A stretch of 64,000 bases of DNA from Methylobacterium sp. DB0501 (GCF_011043735.1 NZ_JAAKGV010000006.1:124001-188000); one strand, 5' to 3'; positions 1 through 8,942 are shown, counted from the stretch's first letter. The notes: generated by a model not told the origin, from the letters alone. Program-made: numbers and translations.

Positions 1-238
1 CCTCGTCCGGATCGGCGGCGGTCAGGCGCGGGCCTTGCGCGGCGACGCGCGCCTCGGCCAGGGTCGGCCCGGTCACGGCGGGACCGTGCAGGGACGGCGC
101 GTGGTGGGCGTGACCCTGATGCGCATGCCCTTGATGGGCTTGGGCCGACGACACCCCGGTCACCGACGCGCCGACGCACGCGGCGATCAGCACGATCACC
201 GCGGCCACGAGGCGCGCGAGGGGACGGGACAGGGTCAT
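1..238 (-). CDS. Secreted His-rich protein, N-terminal part only
   Basis: The reading frame starts at an ATG at 238 and runs off the left edge, giving 79 residues. The first ~31 residues look like a Sec signal peptide: a short positive start (MTLSRPLARL), a hydrophobic stretch rich in Ala, Val and Ile, then an A-Q-A cleavage-like site. Directly after it is a His/Gly segment (HQGHAHQGHAHH) that could bind metal. The family is not recognisable from this fragment. It could be a periplasmic metal-binding protein or part of a copper or oxidase-associated protein; that is a guess. Confidence 0.5.
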   Translation of the reverse strand, partial: MTLSRPLARLVAAVIVLIAACVGASVTGVSSAQAHQGHAHQGHAHHAPSLHGPAVTGPTLAEARVAAQGPRLTAADPDE

Positions 239-288
239 GCTCTCAGGGTATCAGATTCGGGCCGCGAGGGAAGCGGGGGCTTCGCGCC

Positions 289-1029
289 TCAGCCCGGCCC
301 GGGCGTCTTGTCCGGGTACCGGCACAGGTCGGCGATCGGGCAGCGCCAGCATTCGGGCTTTCTCGCCTTGCAGACGTAGCGGCCGTGCAGGATCAGCCAG
401 TGATGGGCGTTGAGGCGGTAGGGCTCGGGCACGATCGCCTCCAGCCCCGCCTGGACCTTGTCGGTGGTGCTGCCGGGCGCCAGGGGCACACGGTTCGAGA
501 CGCGGAAGATGTGGGTGTCGACGGCGATGGTCGGCTCGCCGAAGGCGACGTTGAGCACCACGCTGGCGGTCTTCTTGCCGACGCCGGGCAGCACCTCCAG
601 GTGCTCGCGGGCGCGGGGCACCTCGCCGCCATGCTCCTCGATCAGGATGCGCGAGAGCGCAATGACGTTCTTGGCCTTGGTGTTGAACAGCCCGATCGTA
701 CGGATGTGGTGCCGCACCGTCTCCTCGCCGAGGGCCAGCATCGCCGCCGGGTGGTCGGCCTTGGCGAAGAGCGGCGCGGTGGCGAGGTTGACGCTTCTGT
801 CGGTCGCCTGGGCCGACAGCACCACCGCGACGAGCAGCGTGTAGGGGTTGCGGTATTCGAGGTCGGAGCGCGGCTCCGGGTTGGCGGCGCTCAGGCGAGC
901 GAAGATCTCTCGCAGCGTCGCGGCGTCGACCGGCTCCGGGGTCTTCGCACGGGCGGTGAGGGGCTTCACCAATCCCGCCGTGGCAGGTGCGGTGATTTTG
1001 TCGGGGGCGGCCTGCTTCCGGCGAGTCAT
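289..1029 (-). CDS. nth: Endonuclease III (DNA glycosylase/AP lyase)
   Basis: Base-excision repair enzyme that removes oxidised pyrimidines and cleaves the abasic site. The 246-residue product has the helix-hairpin-helix LPGVGKKTA (residues ~147-155) carrying the catalytic lysine, the VDTHIFRVSNR segment with the catalytic aspartate (~171), and a C-terminal iron-sulfur motif C-x6-C-x2-C-x5-C. I took the ATG at 1029. An ATG at 1068 would add 13 residues unlike the family and would overlap the divergent neighbour. The N-terminal ~40 residues are a basic, Pro/Ala-rich extension, common in alphaproteobacterial Nth. The divergent DUF2244 gene starts about 20 bases away. Confidence 0.95.
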   Translation of the reverse strand: MTRRKQAAPDKITAPATAGLVKPLTARAKTPEPVDAATLREIFARLSAANPEPRSDLEYRNPYTLLVAVVLSAQATDRSVNLATAPLFAKADHPAAMLALGEETVRHHIRTIGLFNTKAKNVIALSRILIEEHGGEVPRAREHLEVLPGVGKKTASVVLNVAFGEPTIAVDTHIFRVSNRVPLAPGSTTDKVQAGLEAIVPEPYRLNAHHWLILHGRYVCKARKPECWRCPIADLCRYPDKTPGPG

Positions 1030-1049
1030 GCGTGCCTTATATTGGGCGC

Positions 1050-1586
1050 ATGGCGAGCGGCAAGACACCGGACCACGCGACCGAACGGCACCCCTACGGC
1101 CGCGACCCGGACGCGATCGAGCGCCCGGTCTTCTCGGCGACCATCCGGCCGCATTGCTCGCTGTCGCGCCTCGGCTTCCGGGTCGTGATGGCGGCCTGCG
1201 GCGGCGTCGCGCTCGTCACCGGCATCGCCTTCCTGCAGATGGGGATGTGGCCGGTCACCGGCTTCTTCGGCCTCGACATCGCCGCCCTGTGGCTGGCGCT
1301 GACCCTCAACGCCCGCCGCGGCCGCTCCTTCGAGGAGGTGGTGATCAGCCAGATCGAGGTGCTGGTCGCCCGGGTCAGCCACCGCGGCGAGCGGGCCGAG
1401 TGGCGCTTCAACCCGCTCTGGACCCGGCTGCACAAGGTCGAGGACGAGGAATACGGGCTGATGTCGCTGGCCTTCGTGTCGCGCGGGCAGCGGGTGCTCG
1501 TCGCCCGCGACGCCTCGCCGACGGAACGGCAGGTGGTGGCCGACGGGCTGACGCGGGCCTTGGCGGAGGTGAAGAAGGGGTATTAG
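1050..1586 (+). CDS. DUF2244 family membrane protein
   Basis: Small integral membrane protein of 178 residues from the ATG at 1050; a GTG at 1032 in the same frame would add six residues. It begins with a polar N-terminus, then has two closely spaced hydrophobic helices (about residues 45-90) and a soluble C-terminal domain containing EWRFNPLWTRL, which is characteristic of DUF2244 proteins. The function of the family is unknown. It lies back to back with nth, an arrangement common in Rhizobiales. The ~20-base gap means each promoter probably lies within or next to the other gene's start. Confidence 0.85.
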   Translation: MASGKTPDHATERHPYGRDPDAIERPVFSATIRPHCSLSRLGFRVVMAACGGVALVTGIAFLQMGMWPVTGFFGLDIAALWLALTLNARRGRSFEEVVISQIEVLVARVSHRGERAEWRFNPLWTRLHKVEDEEYGLMSLAFVSRGQRVLVARDASPTERQVVADGLTRALAEVKKGY

Positions 1587-1603
1587 CGCCTCGTCATGAC
1601 GCG

Positions 1604-1779
1604 CTCCCCTTTCCCGGACGACTGAAGCGTCAGCGGAAGGAGATCCGGGATCCGGCACAAGAACTCGCGAAGCGTCCGCCTGTCTGCAACGGTGCGGCAT
1701 GCAGAGCCGCTTTGCGACGCTTCTTCTGCTGGTGCCCGGATCTCCTTCCGCTTCGCCTCAATCGTCCGGGAAAGGGGAG
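1604..1779. repeat. Long interrupted palindrome (repeat family B, copy 1)
   Basis: The outer arms (1604-1621 and 1762-1779) are perfect 18-base complements. The inner arms (1633-1649 and 1735-1751) are perfect 17-base complements. The central part contains gcgaagcgtccgc and aacggtgcgg. A related stretch with the same order of motifs occurs at 34453-34528. It fills the gap between the DUF2244 gene and the convergent helicase gene, and its right arm encodes the last residues of the helicase. Probably a dispersed, non-coding palindromic element; it may also act as a bidirectional terminator. Confidence 0.75.
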
Positions 1780-4010
1780 GGCGTTGGGAGGGAGGAGGTG
1801 CGCCGGGGCCCCCCGGCCCGCGTCTTCGCGGGCTGCCGCAACCACTCCGCCAGCTTCGTGAACCGCGGCTTCGCCCCGCCCCGCACCGCGATCGCCACCG
1901 CGCGGGTCTGCGCCACCAGCACCACCAGCCGCTTGCCCCGGGTCACGCCCGTATAGAGCAGGTTGCGGGCCAGCATCGTGTAATGCTGCATGGCCACCGG
2001 GATCACCACGGCGGGATATTCCGAGCCTTGCGACTTGTGGATGGTGATGGCGTAGGCCGGGCTCAAGGCGTCCAGCTCCTCGAACGGCCAGACGACCTCG
2101 CGCCCGTCGAAGCCCGCAACCAGCAATCCCTCCTCGGGATCGACCCGCAGCACCACGCCGAGATCGCCGTTGAACACCTCGCGGTCGTAGTCGTTCTGGC
2201 CCACCATCACCCGGTCGCCGGGGGCGAAGACCCAGCCGAAGCGCTCGACCGAGACGGCCGGGTTCGGGTTCAGCACCCGCTGGAGCGCCTGGTTGAGGTG
2301 TCGGCTCCCGAGCGCCCCGCGGGTCATCGGGCAGAGCACCTGCACGTCCCGGACCGGATCGAGGCCGAAGCGGCGCGGGATGCGGCGCGTGACGATCTCG
2401 ACGAGCTTGTCGGCGCCGATCTCGGGATCGTCGATCCCGACCACGAAGAAGTCGCCGTCCGGCGTGCCGGCGCCCTCGGGCATCTGCCCGGCATTGATCC
2501 GGTGGGCGCCCGTGACGATCCGGCTCTCGGCGGCCTGCCGGAAGACCTCGGTGAGGCGCGCCACCGCGACGCGGCCCGAGTCGATCACGTCGGCGAGCAC
2601 CCGGCCCGGGCCGACGGAGGGCAGCTGGTCGACGTCGCCGACGAGCCAGAGCGCGGCGTGGCGCGGCAGGGCCCGGGTGAGGGCGTTCATCAGTGGGACG
2701 TCGATCATCGAGGCCTCGTCCAGCACCAGCAGGTCGCACGGCAGCGGGCTGTGCTCGTTGCGCTGGAAGCCGCCGTGGCGCGGGTCGATCTCGAGCAGGC
2801 GGTGGATGGTCTTCGCCTCGCGGCCGGTCTGCTCGCTCATCCGCTTGGCGGCCCGTCCCGTCGGTGCGGCGAGCAGCACCGCGGCCCCCGCCCCGTCGAG
2901 CATCCGCAGCAGCGCGTCCAGCGTGCTGGTCTTGCCGACGCCGGGCCCGCCGGTCATCACCGCGACCTTGGCGTTCGACAGCGTCGCGGCCGCCGCGGCC
3001 TGCGAGGGCGAGAGCGGCCGGCCGGTCTCGGCCTCCACCCGCGCCAGGGCGGCGCCCGTATCGATCTCGTCCCAGGGCAGGGGCGCCTCGTCGAGGGCGA
3101 TCAGCCGCTCGGCGATCGCAGCTTCCGCCGCGTGCAGGCCGCGCAGGAACAGGTGCGGCACGTCGCCGATCGTGTCCATCACCACCGCATCGCCGCCGAT
3201 CTCCTCGACGAGGGCGGTGCGGAGCAGGCTCGCATCGACCGCCAGCAGCGCGGCCGCGCGGGCGATCAGGTCCGGCACCGGCAGGGCGCAATGGCCGTCA
3301 TCCATCGCCGCCTGGAGCGCGTAGGCGAGGCCGGCGCGCAGGCGCTCGGGCGCCGTCGGGGCCAGGCCGAGCTTTTCCGCGATGGCGTCCGCCGTGCGAA
3401 AGCCGATGCCGCGCACGTCGCGGGCGAGGCGGTAGGGATCCTCGGTCATCACCCGGACCGCGTCGGTGCCGTAGGTCTTGAAGATCCGCACCGCCCGGGC
3501 GGTGCCGACGCCGTGGGCGTGCAGGAACACCATGATCTCCCGCACCGCCTTGTGCTCGGCCCAGGCCGCTGTGATCCGCGCGGCGCGGGTCGGGCCGATC
3601 CCCGTCACCTCGGTCAGGCGCTCCGGCGCCGCCTCGATCACCGCGAAGGTGTCGGCCCCGAAGGCCTTGACGATGCGCTTGGCCATCTCCGGCCCGATGC
3701 CGCGCATCTGGCCCGAGGCGAGGTAGCGGGCGATGCCCTCGACACCCGTGGGCGGCGTCGCCGCCAGGGTGTCGGCGCGGAACTGCAGGCCGTGCTCGCG
3801 GTCGCTGACCCAGGCGCCCGTGGCGGTCACCCATTCGCCCGCCGCCACGGCGGGCGCGTGGCCGATCACCGCCACGAGGTCGCGCCGGCCCCGCGCCTTG
3901 ACCTTCAGGACGCAGAACCCGCTCTCGGCATTGTGGAAGGTGACGCGCTCGATCGATCCGGCGAGGGCGTCGGGGGAGCGGGAGCGGGGAGGGGCGGCGA
4001 AGGCGGCCAT
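1758..4010 (-). CDS. recD2: RecD2-type ATP-dependent DNA helicase
   Basis: Superfamily 1B 5'-3' DNA helicase, 750 residues from the ATG at 4010, where the family-like sequence begins. The N-terminal region has an OB-like segment (VTFHNAESGFCVLKV) and tandem helix-hairpin-helix motifs (TGIGPTRAARI), typical of RecD2 rather than RecBCD RecD. Helicase motifs follow: Walker A GGPGVGKTS near residue 353, DEASMID near 430, and the C-terminal TIHKSQGSEYP near 658. No recB or recC gene is nearby, consistent with stand-alone RecD2. The last ~8 residues (PTPSPFPDD) are encoded by the arm of the palindromic repeat downstream. A 5' extension to 4313 is open but does not look coding. Confidence 0.93.
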   Translation of the reverse strand: MAAFAAPPRSRSPDALAGSIERVTFHNAESGFCVLKVKARGRRDLVAVIGHAPAVAAGEWVTATGAWVSDREHGLQFRADTLAATPPTGVEGIARYLASGQMRGIGPEMAKRIVKAFGADTFAVIEAAPERLTEVTGIGPTRAARITAAWAEHKAVREIMVFLHAHGVGTARAVRIFKTYGTDAVRVMTEDPYRLARDVRGIGFRTADAIAEKLGLAPTAPERLRAGLAYALQAAMDDGHCALPVPDLIARAAALLAVDASLLRTALVEEIGGDAVVMDTIGDVPHLFLRGLHAAEAAIAERLIALDEAPLPWDEIDTGAALARVEAETGRPLSPSQAAAAATLSNAKVAVMTGGPGVGKTSTLDALLRMLDGAGAAVLLAAPTGRAAKRMSEQTGREAKTIHRLLEIDPRHGGFQRNEHSPLPCDLLVLDEASMIDVPLMNALTRALPRHAALWLVGDVDQLPSVGPGRVLADVIDSGRVAVARLTEVFRQAAESRIVTGAHRINAGQMPEGAGTPDGDFFVVGIDDPEIGADKLVEIVTRRIPRRFGLDPVRDVQVLCPMTRGALGSRHLNQALQRVLNPNPAVSVERFGWVFAPGDRVMVGQNDYDREVFNGDLGVVLRVDPEEGLLVAGFDGREVVWPFEELDALSPAYAITIHKSQGSEYPAVVIPVAMQHYTMLARNLLYTGVTRGKRLVVLVAQTRAVAIAVRGGAKPRFTKLAEWLRQPAKTRAGGPRRTSSLPTPSPFPDD

Positions 4011-4399
4011 CGGCGCCCTGCAAGATCGGGAGAGGGCCGAACCGGCGCAAGGGCGAGACGATTCGCCCGTGGCCGCGGCCGCGTCGGCTCCCTCCGGCCG
4101 GCGGGGCGATGAAGGCCGGCCCGCGAGGCCGGCGCGTCGACGCCGACCGCGGACAAGCCCGCGATCGGTGGGGCCGTCGCCCGGCCGTGAAGGCTCGATG
4201 CCGGGCCCGGAAGTCCGGGGGCCTGGACCTTCGAACCTCGGCGCCTCGCGGCAGCTTCGCGAGCGGAGCCGGAGGTCGCCGGCAACGACCTCCGATTCTC
4301 GGCGGACCTGCATCGGCAGGACAACGTCTCGTCCGCTTGGCTCCTTGTTTTATCGCAGATTTTTGTCGCAGATCCGCCAACCGCTTTTGCGGGATCTGC
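4011..4399. other. Intergenic region, helicase gene to glycosyltransferase gene
   Basis: 389 bases with no gene I can support. The half next to the helicase is GC-rich, with open frames that look random. The half next to the glycosyltransferase is AT-richer and carries the hairpin listed separately. The helicase promoter presumably lies here. Confidence 0.5.
4368..4399 (-). terminator. Hairpin just after the glycosyltransferase stop
   Basis: Inverted repeat GCAGATCCGC / GCGGGATCTGC (4368-4377 and 4389-4399, one bulged G), starting directly after the TGA at 4400-4402. Read on the minus strand the stem is followed by an A-rich rather than a T-rich run, so it is not a canonical intrinsic terminator. 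It may instead act as a 3'-end stabilising hairpin. Confidence 0.35.
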
Positions 4400-5200
4400 T
4401 CAGATCCGGTAGGTGTCGGCCTCGGTCATGTAGGCCGCGTACCCCTCCGGATTTCGCCGGTAGATCGCGTGGAGTGCGCGCTGGTGATCGGCATAGCCCC
4501 CCGGCTCGAGACGCGACACGTAGGCGTCGTCTCTCTGGTAGTCGCGCACGTTGCCGGGCTTGGGTCCGTGGAAGTGCAGGATCCTGGCGGCGGCGTCGAA
4601 GCCCCAGTACGGCTTCCAGTTGCAGCGACGGTCGAGACGATCCCAGCGATCACGATAGACCGCGTTCAAGGCGCCCTGATCGTCGTGCGGCGCCATATGG
4701 CCGATATGGGCCTCGACGTACCGCACCAGCTCGTCGCGTGTCGCGCGCAAGCGAGGGAGGTTCATCAGCATGACGCCGGAGTTGAAATAGCTCCAATCGT
4801 CCTGCCCATGCTCGGGAGCACAAGAGAGGAAGGCGGGCACCCGCAGCGACGGCTCGGGGTCGCGGCGGAACATCACGTCGATGTCGGTGTAGAGGACGAT
4901 CTCGTCGCTCCGTTCGAGCATCGGGATGTCGCAGCGCAGCCAGTGGCCGCTGAACATGTCCGAGTCCAGCCGGTGCCGCTCCTTCACGATCGGGAACAGC
5001 GAAGCCCTGTGCTCGATGATCTCGACGCCGGCATGCGCCAGCGCAGCGATGCGGGCGCTCACCTCGGGACTTCGCTCGCCCGGATCGACGAGACAGACGG
5101 GTTTCAGCTGCGTGGTGCGGCGTGCCGAGTCGACCGCGATCCCGAGCTGATCCCAGGCGTGCCTGAGGCCGGTTTCGTTGACGGCGAAATACCATTTCAT
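4400..5200 (-). CDS. Glycosyltransferase-like protein (DxD motif)
   Basis: 266 residues from an ATG at 5200, chosen because GGAGG lies about 7 bases upstream and the protein begins directly with a beta strand (MKWYFAVNET). It has the hallmarks of a GT-A nucleotide-sugar glycosyltransferase: LYTDIDVMF near residue 105, where the DID is the metal/UDP-sugar binding DxD, then YFNSGVMLMNL, and NWKPYWGF and ILHFHGPKPG near the C-terminus, as in GT8-like enzymes. No transmembrane segment or signal peptide. The acceptor is unknown. The FkbM methyltransferase gene upstream on the same strand suggests a polysaccharide or glycan role (inference). Confidence 0.75.
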   Translation of the reverse strand: MKWYFAVNETGLRHAWDQLGIAVDSARRTTQLKPVCLVDPGERSPEVSARIAALAHAGVEIIEHRASLFPIVKERHRLDSDMFSGHWLRCDIPMLERSDEIVLYTDIDVMFRRDPEPSLRVPAFLSCAPEHGQDDWSYFNSGVMLMNLPRLRATRDELVRYVEAHIGHMAPHDDQGALNAVYRDRWDRLDRRCNWKPYWGFDAAARILHFHGPKPGNVRDYQRDDAYVSRLEPGGYADHQRALHAIYRRNPEGYAAYMTEADTYRI

Positions 5201-5587
5201 CCAGCCACCTCCGTCCGGTCGGGAGGTGCGGGTTTCGTGGCGGACGTGCGGGCTCGGCCTCTCCCGCCCATCCCCGCTCGCGCATCCCCGGCCGGGAAAC
5301 ACCAGCGGCGAATCCGCTGTGATGACGCTGCGTAAACAAAAAAGTCTCCGGGGTGAACAGCCGGAGGGTACGACGTTCCCGCCGCAGCGCCGGCCCTCGC
5401 CGCCGCGTCGGCCGGGCCGCCTGGCGCCGCGTCCGAGCCCGGTGTCACCGGGCGCGCACCTCCAGGCCTCCGATCCCGGCGCATCGTCGACGACGAACCG
5501 GTCTTCGCATCGTCGGAGGATGTGTTCGCGTCCCGGGCGCGGCCGGCATGCGGGCACCATGGTCCGCGCCTGCCTGCCCTCTCGGGA
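5201..5587. other. Intergenic region, glycosyltransferase to FkbM gene
   Basis: 387 bases. It contains a terminator-like hairpin on the minus strand (5334-5367) that would separate the FkbM transcript from the glycosyltransferase gene. Otherwise it is GC-rich sequence in which I see no gene. Confidence 0.5.
5334..5367 (-). terminator. Intrinsic terminator downstream of the FkbM gene
   Basis: On the minus strand a CTCCGG/CCGGAG stem with an 8-9-base loop is followed by ACTTTTTTGTTT, a good U-tract. It lies ~220 bases past the FkbM stop and ~130 bases before the glycosyltransferase start, so it would insulate the two genes. Confidence 0.6.
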
Positions 5588-6448
5588 TCACGGCCCGTCG
5601 TCGCCGCGAGGGCGCGAACCTTCCCGCTCGAAGATCAGGTTCAACCGCGTCTGGGCGATGCGGCGATAGCCGTGGCGGGTGAGAAGGGCGGCGAGGTCGG
5701 TCTGCCACAGGTCGGTGCCGTCCTCGATGACGAGGAGGCGCGGGTGCAGGGCGGGCGGCGCCTGGCGCAGGAACGGTTCGAGGATCAGGTCCTCGGCGCC
5801 CTCGACGTCGAGCTTGATCGCGTCGATCCGGGTCAGGCCCTCGCCGCGGACGAGATCGAGGAGCGACACCGCCGGCACCCGGATCGCCGCGCCCTCGCTG
5901 GTGCCGACCACCTTCAGGCTCGATTCGCCGCGGTTGCGGGGATCGACGAACAAGGTCATCTCGCCGGCCTTGTCGGCCACCGCGCAGGCCACCGCCTTGA
6001 CGCTGCCGAACGGATTCTGGGCGATGTTGAAGGCGAGCTTGTCGAAGATGTCGGGCTGCGGCTCGACCGCCAGGATCCGCGCGCCGCGCCCGGACGAAGC
6101 CGCCACGAACAGCGCGTAGGCGCCGACATTCGCCCCGATGTCGAGGAAGACGCAGTCCGGCCCGACCCGATCGGCCAGGATCCTGCGCTCCACTGGATCG
6201 AAGAACTGCGGGGTGAAGAGCACCTTCTTCTCGCAGTTGTTGTTGTAGGGGTGCAGGCGCATGCGCGCGCCGTAGCGCTCCACGTCGAGGGGCCGGCCGC
6301 GCAGCATGCGGATGGCGGTGCGGCGCAGGAGCAGGGCGAGGCGCCGCGCGCCCCAGTTCTCGTGGGGCAGGCGCTCGGTGCGCGCGAGGATCCAGCGCAC
6401 GAGCCCGGCGGGCGCGTAGGTGCCGAAGGGGTGGGATGCCTGTGTCAT
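5588..6448 (-). CDS. FkbM family SAM-dependent methyltransferase
   Basis: 286 residues from the ATG at 6448. The class I SAM-binding signature FLDIGANVGAYALF is near residue 101, followed by an acidic VEPQPD strand end, IDAIKLDVEGAE and a C-terminal RLLVIEDG, the order typical of FkbM proteins. The family methylates hydroxyl groups of sugars and other small molecules. The N-terminal ~60 residues are basic with no obvious signal peptide. The next gene downstream on the strand is a glycosyltransferase-like gene, which fits a glycan target, but the substrate cannot be read from the sequence. Confidence 0.85.
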   Translation of the reverse strand: MTQASHPFGTYAPAGLVRWILARTERLPHENWGARRLALLLRRTAIRMLRGRPLDVERYGARMRLHPYNNNCEKKVLFTPQFFDPVERRILADRVGPDCVFLDIGANVGAYALFVAASSGRGARILAVEPQPDIFDKLAFNIAQNPFGSVKAVACAVADKAGEMTLFVDPRNRGESSLKVVGTSEGAAIRVPAVSLLDLVRGEGLTRIDAIKLDVEGAEDLILEPFLRQAPPALHPRLLVIEDGTDLWQTDLAALLTRHGYRRIAQTRLNLIFEREGSRPRGDDGP

Positions 6449-6608
6449 CGTGCCGGTGTGCGGGCCGCGGCGTAGCGCGGCCGCCCCGCACGGAGGCGGA
6501 GCGGGTGGGGGAGTCTCGCGCGCCTCATGCCACCCGGGCGGGCGGGCGGCAATCCGCATCGCCCGGGACTGGCGGGCTCGGCCTCAGGCCAGCGGGCTTG
6601 GTTCGGCT

Positions 6609-7250
6609 TCAGGCCAGCGGGCCCGGGATCGCCTGCTCGGCCTCGTGGGTCAGCCGCGCCTCGTGCCGGCGCACGAACAGCCACAGGGCGATGCCGCCGA
6701 ACACCACGACGGCGAGCAGCCCCAGGCCGATCGGCCCGACCACGTGCTCGATCGAGCGGCCGCACAGATAGGCGCCGAAGCCCATCAGCGAGGCCCAGGC
6801 GATGCCGCCGGCGGCGTTGAACAGGAAGAAGCGGCGGGCGTCGAACTGGTTCACCCCGGCGAGCAGGGCCGCATAGGCGCGCAGCATCGCGGTGAAGCGG
6901 CCGAAGAACACGATCTTGCCGCCGTGGCGCCGGAAGAGATACTGGCCGAGTTTGAGCCGGCGATGGTCGAGGGCGATCTTGGCCCCGTGCTTGAGCAGCA
7001 GCGGCATGCCCCAGCGCCGGCCGACCCAGTAGCCGAAATTGTCTCCAATGATGGCGGCGAGCGCCGCGGCCAGCACCACGAGGCCGATGCGCAGCTGGCC
7101 GGTCGAGCCGGCATAGACCGCCGCCGAGATCAGCGCGGTCTCGCCCGGCATCGGCACGCCGGCGCTCTCCAGGGTGATGACGAAGAAGATCGCCCAGTAG
7201 CCGTAATGCGAGATCAGGTCGGCGACCGGCAGGTCGTGGAGGAAGTGCAT
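6609..7250 (-). CDS. DedA family membrane protein
   Basis: 213 residues from the ATG at 7250. Several hydrophobic segments flank the DedA signatures: PMPGETALISAA near residue 35, GDNFGYWVGRRWG near 65, then FFGRFTAMLRAYAALLAG, containing the conserved FGRF and Arg. DedA proteins are inner-membrane proteins linked to lipid-carrier (undecaprenyl phosphate or phosphatidylethanolamine) flipping and envelope homeostasis. The frame is open further upstream to 7562, but that part lacks family similarity and overlaps the divergent efflux gene. The ribosome-binding site is weak. It diverges from the RND adaptor gene. Confidence 0.9.
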   Translation of the reverse strand: MHFLHDLPVADLISHYGYWAIFFVITLESAGVPMPGETALISAAVYAGSTGQLRIGLVVLAAALAAIIGDNFGYWVGRRWGMPLLLKHGAKIALDHRRLKLGQYLFRRHGGKIVFFGRFTAMLRAYAALLAGVNQFDARRFFLFNAAGGIAWASLMGFGAYLCGRSIEHVVGPIGLGLLAVVVFGGIALWLFVRRHEARLTHEAEQAIPGPLA

Positions 7251-7542
7251 GAAGGTCCCGCGGACGATGGCTCTGCATGGCGGCGCCGTGTCGCGCCTCT
7301 GGACATGAGATAAGGGGTCCGATCGTGGCTCTTCCAGGGCAACGCTCGGGCGCCGTTCAGCAATCGTGAGGCAACATCGTCGTCGTACTGGCGACGCATT
7401 GCCGTGCGGAATGGCCATCGGGCTTCGCGGGGGGTCCGCCGCGAAGGCGACGTGCCGCAGGCGCAACTCCGCGCCGCCGGCACGACATGAGAGGCGTCGC
7501 GGGGGCGGGATTGGTGGTGTCGGGTCCGGGTTGTCCAGAGCG
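7251..7542. promoter_or_regulatory. Divergent promoter region, dedA / RND efflux operon
   Basis: 292 bases between the divergent starts at 7250 (-) and 7543 (+). It must hold the promoters of both units. I could not assign -35/-10 elements or a clear operator, and no regulator gene for the pump is adjacent. Confidence 0.4.
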
Positions 7543-8922
7543 ATGAACGAATTGTCTCCCATCCGGACCGACGACGCGGTCGGGGCGCCGCCCCGCCGGC
7601 GCGGCCGCGGCCTGGCCTGGCTCCTGGTGCTGCTGGCGCTCGCCGGCGGCGGCTACTGGGCGTACCGCACCTATCTCCCGGACGGGTTCAAGCGCTCCGA
7701 GACGCAGCAGGCTACCGGCCGCCGGGGCGGCGGGCGCCGCGGCGCGGGCGGGGAGGGGCCGCAGGCGGTCGGCGTCGCCACCGTGCAGAAGGGCGACATG
7801 CCGGTGGTGCTCTCGGGCCTCGGCACCGTGACCCCGCTCGCCACCGTGACGATTCGCTCGCAGGTGAGCGGCTACCTGACCCAGGTCGGATTCCGCGAGG
7901 GCCAGACCGTCAAGGCCGGCGACTTCCTGGCCCAGATCGACGTGCGGCCCTACGAGGCCCTGCTCGCCCAGTACCAGGGCCAGCTCCTGCGCGACCAGGC
8001 GCTGTTGCAGAACGCCCGCCTGGATCTCGCCCGCTACCAGACCCTGAACCGCCAGGACTCGATCTCGAAGCAGAACGTCGATACGCAGGCCGCCACGGTC
8101 AAGCAGTACGAGGGCGTGGTCGCCTCCGACCAGGCGCAGATCGACCAGCAGAAGCTCAACATCAGCTACGGCCGCATCACCTCGCCGGTCGAGGGCCGGG
8201 TGGGCCTGCGCCAGATCGACCAGGGCAACTACGTCACCGCCGCCTCGACCGGCATCGTCGTCGTGACGCAGCTCCACCCGATCTCGGTGCTGTTCACCCT
8301 GCCGGAGACCGTGCTGTCGCGGGTGATGGATCGGCTCCGGGCCGGCGCCACCCTGCCGGTGCGGGTCTTCGACCGCTCGGACACCACCGAGATCGCCAGG
8401 GGCAGTCTCGACACCGTCGACAACCAGATCGACGTCACCACCGGCACGGTGAAGCTGCGCGCCCTTTTTCCGAACAAGGACGACCGGTTGTTTCCCAACC
8501 AGTTCGTCAATGCCCGCCTCGACGTCGATACGGTGCGCGACGCCGCGCTCGTGCCGGCCGCCGCCGTTCTGCGCGGCACGCCCGGCACCTACGTCTATCT
8601 CCTGACCGGAGAGGACAAGGTCGCCGTGCGCCCGATCGAGATCGGCGAGAGCGACGGCGTGCGGACCGTCGTCACCAAGGGGCTTTCGGTCGGCGACCGG
8701 GTGGTGGTCGACGGGACGGACCGGCTGAAGGACGGGGCCGCGGTGCGGGTGACCGGCGGGCGGCCGGAAACGACGGCCGGACCGGAGGCAGCGAAGCCGG
8801 CACCGCCGGCGGACGGGGAGGGCGCTGCTGCATCGGCTCGCCAGGAAGGCCAGCGTCAGGAAGGCCAGCGTCCCGAGGGCGAGCGCCCCCATCGCCGCCG
8901 GCAGCAGAGCCAGAATCCGTGA
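7543..8922 (+). CDS. mdtA: RND efflux periplasmic adaptor (MdtA-like)
   Basis: Membrane fusion protein joining the RND pump to the outer-membrane channel. 459 residues from the ATG at 7543. A single N-terminal hydrophobic helix (LAWLLVLLALAGGGYWAY, ~25-42) anchors it. A Gly/Arg-rich linker precedes the first half of the lipoyl/barrel-sandwich domain (VTIRSQVSGYLTQVGFREGQ). An alpha-hairpin rich in Gln/Asp/Ala follows, then the second lipoyl half (ITSPVEGRVGLRQIDQGNYV) and the beta-barrel. The last ~50 residues are a charged low-complexity tail. First gene of a four-gene efflux operon. Confidence 0.92.
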   Translation: MNELSPIRTDDAVGAPPRRRGRGLAWLLVLLALAGGGYWAYRTYLPDGFKRSETQQATGRRGGGRRGAGGEGPQAVGVATVQKGDMPVVLSGLGTVTPLATVTIRSQVSGYLTQVGFREGQTVKAGDFLAQIDVRPYEALLAQYQGQLLRDQALLQNARLDLARYQTLNRQDSISKQNVDTQAATVKQYEGVVASDQAQIDQQKLNISYGRITSPVEGRVGLRQIDQGNYVTAASTGIVVVTQLHPISVLFTLPETVLSRVMDRLRAGATLPVRVFDRSDTTEIARGSLDTVDNQIDVTTGTVKLRALFPNKDDRLFPNQFVNARLDVDTVRDAALVPAAAVLRGTPGTYVYLLTGEDKVAVRPIEIGESDGVRTVVTKGLSVGDRVVVDGTDRLKDGAAVRVTGGRPETTAGPEAAKPAPPADGEGAAASARQEGQRQEGQRPEGERPHRRRQQSQNP

Positions 8923-8942
8923 TGATCCGGCGCACCAGCATC

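Noticed and set aside
4109..5335. 408-codon plus-strand frame across the glycosyltransferase gene
   Set aside because: The minus strand carries a glycosyltransferase with DxD and a ribosome-binding site; the plus frame is its shadow.
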